From Endothia cerciana (Eukaryota > Ascomycota > Sordariomycetes > Diaporthales > Cryphonectriaceae): a DNA stretch of 64,000 bases. A program made the translations under genes and the position numbers. This document shows, piece by piece, positions 58,820 to 64,000 of this stretch. Position 1 is the stretch's first letter; each line of letters begins with the position of its first letter. The stretch is taken from the NCBI GenBank assembly GCA_026119935.1, contig JALRMH010000062.1, forward strand, positions 124,001-188,000, read 5' to 3'. The notes beneath the pieces are model-generated. The model saw only the letters and a list, made by a program, of their open reading frames with translations, ran no database searches and was not told the DNA's origin.

Positions 58820-61060
58820 TCAAGACCGTGACCCCGCCGCTTCCGAAGGCGGCAGACCGTCTTCGTCTTCGTCTCCTTCCGCACGACCATGACCAGGCGC
58901 ACTCGCATCCTGCGTCGTGGCGCCAGCAGACACCGGGATTAGATCCGGCATTCCGCTGTCATCAACTTCGTCCTCTTCCGTGTCACTGGCGTGCTCATCC
59001 CAGGGATTCTGCCCGAGGGCCGCCTGGAGATCCTCACCATCCGGGACCTCTTGGCCGCCATCCCCGCGCGTCATCCACATCGGCAGCAACATTCGCGCAA
59101 GCGTGGACAGGAAGCCGCCCTCGCCGCCTGCCGCAGCAGCGGCAAGCTCCTCCTCATCGACTGCCTCTTCGGCCTGGCCGCGCTCTCCAGCATCCGCGCC
59201 CCCCTCCCCTCTCTGTTGCCGCATCAGGCCCCTCGCAACCTGCAGGAGCTCATCCATCTGGCCCCGCCGAAGCTGATCCGTGTTTCGCTCCTCACGCCGC
59301 CACGGTATGCCCTGCCATTCGCTGGAGAATATGTTCTCTTCGCGCGGTGGCGGCAGAGGGTCGTAGTCAAAGTTTGGAGAGGCGTGCAACATGCTCGAGG
59401 GCACGAGCCCCATAAGGTCCGGGGTGTTGTCTAGGTAGATGAAGCGGCCGATGCTGAGCGGTATGTCCTCGGCTGGGGGCAGAGAGTACGGGTCCACCTT
59501 GGTCGCCCGGTCGCCTGCTTCCTTGAGAATTTCGGTGCCATCGCGCTTCCAGAGGTCTTTCGCCGTGTGAATGTAGAGCTCCGTGTACAGGGCGTCGTTG
59601 TCGTCCCGGGGCTGGACGCCCCAGATCGGCCGTGGTGTGTCGATGTTTACTGCGCTGCAGATTGCGGAGTAGAGCCATGGCATCATCTCCATCCCCTTGA
59701 TGAGATCCTTCAGGGCGCCTTCCTTGTCCCCCAGCTGAAGCTTGGCCAGGACGCACGTCTGCCTGTGGTACTCCTTCATCGGTAGGCCGTGCTCGTTGCT
59801 GTTGAAGTATGACGAGCCGCACAGTGCGATGAACCATTTCGCCTCATAGGCATGGATGGCCAGTACATGGGTGAAATTCATTAGGCCGTATTCGTCCTTC
59901 GGTGAGACACTCAGGAAGAGCTTGGTCCACTCGAGCGCCGTGTCGTAGGTTCCCTTCTGCATCAGGCTCTTGATATAATGGTAACCGGCGAGCCAGAACT
60001 GTCTATTCTCCGGCCGCCTGAAGTCAAGCCGTGCCAGGCCGCGCTCTAGCTTCCTCCGGAACGATGATGGTGTCACCCTGCCGAACGTGAAGAGGGCGCG
60101 CTCGCAGAGGTCCCCTGCCAGCGCGGCGTTGTGATCCTGCTTCGCCACCCCGCCGGTCTGTATGAGTGTGTTGACATGGTATGGGTTCTGATGGCAGAAC
60201 TGCACAATGCGCATGGGTTCCATCATTTCCACCAGGCTGTAGAACTGCATCTCCAGTAATTCGTATCCCCTGTCGTGGGTGAAGGTGTACTCCGTCGGCT
60301 CGACCCTCTCATCCGTTACGGCCACCATCTTCAGACCACCCGCGGATGCCTTTGGCCAGTGCTCCTTGCCCTGCACGAATGGGTTCCTCCTCAACACCAC
60401 GTCTGGTATCTTCTCGCCGCGCCGCCCCTTCAGGAACGTCTCCATGTCAATCTGCATGTGATGCGGCCCGCCGCGTCGGTTCCGCCGCCGTTCGTCCCGG
60501 GCTTGCGCCTCGTCCTGGTTCCGCACGGAGTCGAGTGTCTCCTGTCCAAACATGGCCCGAAGTTCGTTCATAACCTTCAGGTGGTCGAAACTTATGCTCA
60601 GGAGTCGCGCCAGCTTTGCGTCATACGTAGCACGGGCGTCCTGCTTGGCTGTGTCCTGGGACGCCGGCTTGATGCTCAGCTCCTTGAGCGCCAGGTCGAT
60701 CTCGTCCAGACCGCCCTCCTCTTTCTCATGTTTCTCTTCTGCTGCGGACGCAGCAGCGGCCTTCTTTGCCTTCTTCTTTTTCTTTGACCTCTTGCTCTTC
60801 TTCCTAGGTGTGGCTGATGGCGCGCTTGGTTCGGGCTGAGGCTCTAGCTCGACGTCCTGCGCCTCGTCATCCAGGTCAGCGTCGTCGTCGTCGTCGTCAT
60901 CATTGTCGCCCCCTAAGGCCGCAAATGCGGTGAATCCACTTGTCTTGGCCTTGGGCGGCGCAACCTCTTCTTCTGAGGAGCTGCCTTCGCCGGCGGCGAG
61001 GCTCTGGAGTCGGAGGAGCTCCTGCTGCTTGTGCAGCTTCTTCAGTTGCCGGCTAGACAT
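58820..61060 (-). CDS. RQC1: Ribosome quality control complex subunit 1 (TCF25/Nulp1 family)
   Basis: Intronless, 746 residues. The N-terminus MSSRQLKKLHKQQELLRLQ is typical of Rqc1/TCF25, followed by an acidic run (poly-Asp) and a Lys-rich stretch (KKSKRSKKKKKAKKAAA) that resembles a nuclear or ribosome-contact signal. The conserved TCF25 domain occupies about residues 130-600: FLKGRRGEKIPDVVLRRNPF, EHWPKASAGGLKM, YTFTHDRGYELLEMQFYSLV, FCHQNPYHVNTLIQ and RRPENRQFWLAGYHYIKSLM. Rqc1 acts with Ltn1 and Cdc48 to ubiquitinate and extract stalled nascent chains on 60S subunits. The C-terminus is acidic and disordered. Overlapping ORFs on the opposite strand are shadows. Confidence 0.93.
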   Translation of the reverse strand: MSSRQLKKLHKQQELLRLQSLAAGEGSSSEEEVAPPKAKTSGFTAFAALGGDNDDDDDDDADLDDEAQDVELEPQPEPSAPSATPRKKSKRSKKKKKAKKAAAASAAEEKHEKEEGGLDEIDLALKELSIKPASQDTAKQDARATYDAKLARLLSISFDHLKVMNELRAMFGQETLDSVRNQDEAQARDERRRNRRGGPHHMQIDMETFLKGRRGEKIPDVVLRRNPFVQGKEHWPKASAGGLKMVAVTDERVEPTEYTFTHDRGYELLEMQFYSLVEMMEPMRIVQFCHQNPYHVNTLIQTGGVAKQDHNAALAGDLCERALFTFGRVTPSSFRRKLERGLARLDFRRPENRQFWLAGYHYIKSLMQKGTYDTALEWTKLFLSVSPKDEYGLMNFTHVLAIHAYEAKWFIALCGSSYFNSNEHGLPMKEYHRQTCVLAKLQLGDKEGALKDLIKGMEMMPWLYSAICSAVNIDTPRPIWGVQPRDDNDALYTELYIHTAKDLWKRDGTEILKEAGDRATKVDPYSLPPAEDIPLSIGRFIYLDNTPDLMGLVPSSMLHASPNFDYDPLPPPREENIFSSEWQGIPWRREERNTDQLRRGQMDELLQVARGLMRQQRGEGGADAGERGQAEEAVDEEELAAAAAGGEGGFLSTLARMLLPMWMTRGDGGQEVPDGEDLQAALGQNPWDEHASDTEEDEVDDSGMPDLIPVSAGATTQDASAPGHGRAEGDEDEDGLPPSEAAGSRS

Positions 61061-61737
61061 GCTTGATATTCTTAAGGTGGCAGCAATGAGGGAGATGAGT
61101 GTCGTCGCAGGAGCACGCGATTGAGCGTCGCCAGATCAAATGATGGTGGTGCCGAGCCTCGCCGTGGAATTTATGGAGGGGCAGAGGGGCAACCATGGCT
61201 CGCCGATGCTGTCATAGCCACGCCATCCTGACCCACTGAACCCGAACCCTGAACAGTACAGTAAACCCATTCTCCCAATCTCTTGGCGACGTGAATGTAT
61301 AGTATAGCTTATGGGTGAACACAGGTCATTGATCTTCTCTCATAGGAAATCACACAGGCCTTCTTTATTTTCCTTCTCGGCGTAGTCTGTAATCAGCGGC
61401 CACCACACAGCCCCATGCGGTCCTGGTGCTGGTGCAGTCTAGGAGACATACCTCCAGGCTCCAGATGCCATCGAGATCTCTTTCATAGAGGATAGAAGGC
61501 AGACAACACTACCAAATAGCATCCGTAATTACCTAGATGCAATGATGGAATCTCTTTGATTCTGAAACCTGGAGATCCTGACGAGTCTCCCATCTGCACT
61601 GCCCTGACACCTCATTCCGGCTCCAGCCGGGTCGACATACCCATGCCGCCATCACAAACACACTCAGAGCTTGTCCCAACTCACCCGGAACTCTCCATGC
61701 AGCATCCCGGTCTGTAGTCTGTAGGCCTCGTCCATCC
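61061..61737. other. Intergenic 0.7 kb
   Basis: Promoter of RQC1 and 3' flank of the alkyltransferase gene. No ORF supported. Confidence 0.4.
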
Positions 61738-62259
61738 TCAAGCGAACCCGTCGAACATAGTCCCAACGACCCTCCCCACCCCATCGAACTTCACACCCTC
61801 CCCCCTCAACAAGCGCCTCTTCTCGTCCAGCGTGATCCCCTCCCCGTTCTTGGGCCACTCGCCCTTGAACCCGCCCAACGCGCCCCCCGTCGCCACGACG
61901 CGGTGGCACGGGACCAGCGGCGCGAACGGATTGCGCCGCATCGCGTTGCCGACCGCCCGCGGCGACGAGCCGAGGTGCTTCGACATGAGCCCGTACGTCG
62001 TCACCCGCCCGCGCGGGACCTGGCAGAGCAGGCGGAGGACGCGCTTCTGGAAGGCCGTCTTGGTGGACCTGGCGATGCGGTCGAGCTGCGGCTGCATGTC
62101 CGTGGGTACGGGGATGCTCGTGATGTCCTGCGTGCGGCTGCCGCCCGGGGTGCGCTTGGCCGATGTGTTGGCCGGGTAGGTCTTTTGGGCCTTGGTGGGA
62201 GTGCTTGGGATTGATGACGGCGTGGAGTCCTCGTGCTTGCGCTTGGTGCAGACGGCCAT
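61738..62259 (-). CDS. MGT1: O6-alkylguanine-DNA alkyltransferase (MGMT)
   Basis: Intronless, 173 residues. Suicide repair protein that transfers the alkyl group from O6-alkylguanine to its active-site cysteine. The catalytic Cys118 is in LVPCHRVVATGGALGGF; the DNA-binding helix-turn-helix and arginine finger are represented by GRVTTYGLMSKHLGSSPRAVGNAMRRNPF. The N-terminal ~45 residues are basic and Ser/Thr/Pro-rich (MAVCTKRKHEDST), probably disordered or a nuclear signal. The larger N-terminal ribonuclease-like domain of the family is missing, giving the compact fungal form; the ~65 residues before the HTH may be all that is left. The symbol is by analogy to yeast Mgt1. Confidence 0.88.
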   Translation of the reverse strand: MAVCTKRKHEDSTPSSIPSTPTKAQKTYPANTSAKRTPGGSRTQDITSIPVPTDMQPQLDRIARSTKTAFQKRVLRLLCQVPRGRVTTYGLMSKHLGSSPRAVGNAMRRNPFAPLVPCHRVVATGGALGGFKGEWPKNGEGITLDEKRRLLRGEGVKFDGVGRVVGTMFDGFA

Positions 62260-62808
62260 GGTTGTGATGTTTAGTCGAGTCCGCTGGGCCTGATCCTTTG
62301 GTGTTTAGGGTCTTTGGGGGTCAATGCCACAGCTCAGTGTGGCGCGATGAACGGATGGAAGGCCTGAGATGGGCACAGGGCTGTGTCTCGCGACCCAAAT
62401 ACACACTTATATAGACAGCCGGGGCCGAATTCGTCAGATCGCTTCCAGGCGTGGACCTTCGCGTTTCTCTGTCCTCCCGGAAATGAATCACAACGGCGTG
62501 TCGTTGTCGATGAAAGGGCGCGCGCTTCAGGGGTGGACCGTCGTGTCGCTACGTCATTTTCGCGCCGCGCTATCAGGTGACTTTAATGCAATGAGACGGC
62601 ACCCAGTCGCTCTCTTTTAAAATACACAATCATCATTCTGAATCACTTTTGTAACGCATCTGCGGGAACAAGACTATCGTGCACACCGTGTGAAGTCTAC
62701 TGTAAAAATCTTTAGTAATACTCTGCTGGGTATCTCATGAATGTCCTCCTGCCCTCTCGCATATACTCCTGGCCTCCCAGATGTCATCCTGCTGCAAGGC
62801 ACACAAGC
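62260..62808. other. Intergenic 0.55 kb
   Basis: Promoter of the alkyltransferase gene and 3' flank of the HUB1-like gene. No ORF supported. Confidence 0.4.
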
Positions 62809-63414
62809 CTAATCGCCCGTATCCACCTCCAGGTCGATTTGCACGCCGTTGCTGATGCCGTAGTCCCCCAGTGTGATGTGGTCCTTGAACGGCCTCTCGC
62901 CCTGCCTCTTGAGCAGGATCTCGTGCGGCTCCCGCCCGATCCTCGCAGCGACCATGACCTTGAACGCGCCGATGTTGTCGGACCCGAAGCACGGGATCGC
63001 GGCCTTGGTGCCCAGGCGATCGTTGACGTGTACAATGATCATCTCCTCGCCGTCAGCAGCGGCTGCTGGTGCTGCGGCTGCTGCTGCTGCTGCTGCTGCT
63101 GCTGGCTGCGGCGTGGACTTGTCCGCCCCCTTCTCTCTACTGGCTGGTCTGCCCTCGCGGTTTCTGTCGCGCGAGCGGGGCCGGGGGTCGCGGCGTTCGC
63201 GGTCGCGCCGCGGCGAGCGGCTGCGCGAGCGGTTTCGTCTGTAGCCACGGTCTCTGTCGCGACGGCGGTCGTCGTCTTCCGGGGCGGAGGATCTCTGCTT
63301 CCACTTGAAGCCGCTGTTTTTCTTGGGCCTGTGATCACGGTCTCTGTCGCGAGAGCGGTCACGGTCATCGCGGCGATCGCGGCCTTGTGGTGATTGGCTG
63401 CGACGTCGGTCCAT
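62809..63414 (-). CDS. HUB1: HUB1/UBL5 ubiquitin-like domain with N-terminal SR-type extension
   Basis: Single exon, 201 residues from MDRRRSQSPQGRDRRDDRD; the frame is open to 63570, but this is the first Met with SR character. The first ~110 residues are Arg/Asp/Ser-rich (RD, RE and RSRSRSPRR dipeptide runs), like a spliceosomal SR-type tail. An Ala/Pro-rich linker (about 11 Ala) leads to a ubiquitin-like fold at the C-terminus: MIIVHVNDRLGTKAAIPCF, IGAFKVMVAARIGREPHE, and PFKDHITLGDYGISNGVQID. This matches Hub1/UBL5, which lacks a conjugation glycine and binds Snu66 to modulate splicing. The usual terminal Tyr-Tyr is replaced by VDTGD. Predicted nuclear splicing factor. Confidence 0.88.
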   Translation of the reverse strand: MDRRRSQSPQGRDRRDDRDRSRDRDRDHRPKKNSGFKWKQRSSAPEDDDRRRDRDRGYRRNRSRSRSPRRDRERRDPRPRSRDRNREGRPASREKGADKSTPQPAAAAAAAAAAAPAAAADGEEMIIVHVNDRLGTKAAIPCFGSDNIGAFKVMVAARIGREPHEILLKRQGERPFKDHITLGDYGISNGVQIDLEVDTGD

Positions 63415-64000
63415 GATTGTGGTCGCTTGCTGGTGGTTTGTGTGGGTGTGTGAGAGTTGGGTGTTGGGATGCAAAGAAGGCCGAGGCGAACGTGGGTTGG
63501 GAGAGCATTCGGGCTGGACTGTGCTTACGTAATACTTCTGCACGGAGCTACAGGGGTAGATACCTGGCACGCTGGGTATATAGTCCTACCTAGATATGTA
63601 CTACGTAGCCATGGACTGCACAAGTTTCCGTCTCCACCGTCTGTATTATTACACACCTACACTTCGCCTTACAATCCTCAGTGTTGCGTATCAGTCCGTC
63701 ATATCAAACTTGGGTACAGGTTGGGTACTTTTACTGGAGCACTTCTTTCTCAGTAATCTTCGAAATATAGCCGACAATCGGGGAGGATTCGGGTCATGAG
63801 CCCATGTGTATCGCGCAAGTCGTATCATCGAGCATGGCCTTCGTAGTGGTTTCGACGGCGGAGGTCTGTCTACTGAGTTCCTCCAGCTTCCGCTGGGCAG
63901 TTGCGTCACATTGTCAGGGCCCATGCGGCGACAAGAGGATACTCTCAGTCGGAACTTAGGGCTCAGGACCCATCCAGATATTGGCTATGAAAGTGTGGAT
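63415..64000. other. Right-edge intergenic region
   Basis: Promoter of the HUB1-like gene and 0.4 kb of further sequence to the window edge. No gene supported; a gene could start outside. Confidence 0.4.

Overview
This is a nuclear window from a filamentous ascomycete (Pezizomycotina; gene content and style suggest Sordariomycetes). Most genes are split by short introns of about 50-100 nt with GT(A/G)NGT donors. Typical fungal families are present: a HET-domain protein, DUF6594, a LaeA-like methyltransferase, a Zn2Cys6 regulator and a ULD-type accessory protein. Coding DNA is GC-rich. No rRNA, tRNA, CRISPR array or recognisable intact transposon was found. All gene models are manual splicing reconstructions; totals divisible by three and family motifs continuing across junctions were used as checks.

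Region 1 (1-12.6 kb): the 5' part of DBR1 (minus, runs off the left edge). Next is a divergent pair, a trypsin-like/helical/ubiquitin-like-domain protein (minus) and a protein with one C-terminal membrane anchor (plus). About 3.3 kb without a confident gene follows, then RTP1/TANGO6, which has a GC-AG intron. Region 2 (12.6-29.4 kb): a broken unknown gene, a relic-rich interval with a diverged repeat pair, an AT-hook chromatin protein, threonine synthase and a five-exon LaeA-like methyltransferase. After these come 4 kb with only low-confidence coding fragments.

Region 3 (29.4-45.9 kb): a triple-repeat, probably GPI-anchored wall protein; a short metabolic group (six-exon SDR, kappa-class GST, SCP2-type thiolase) next to a HET-domain protein; a gene-poor, AT-richer stretch; a conserved hypothetical protein with a disrupted tail; and a DUF6594 membrane protein. 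The SDR, GST and thiolase could act on a common carboxylic or aromatic substrate, but that is inference from adjacency.

Region 4 (45.9-64 kb): density of microsatellites and homopolymers rises sharply. It contains an NAD(P)-binding NmrA-like protein, a large Zn2Cys6 regulator, a 5.7-kb gene desert with an assembly gap, and four housekeeping genes all on the minus strand: the ATX1 copper chaperone, RQC1 (ribosome quality control), an O6-alkylguanine-DNA alkyltransferase, and an SR-rich HUB1/UBL5 fusion.
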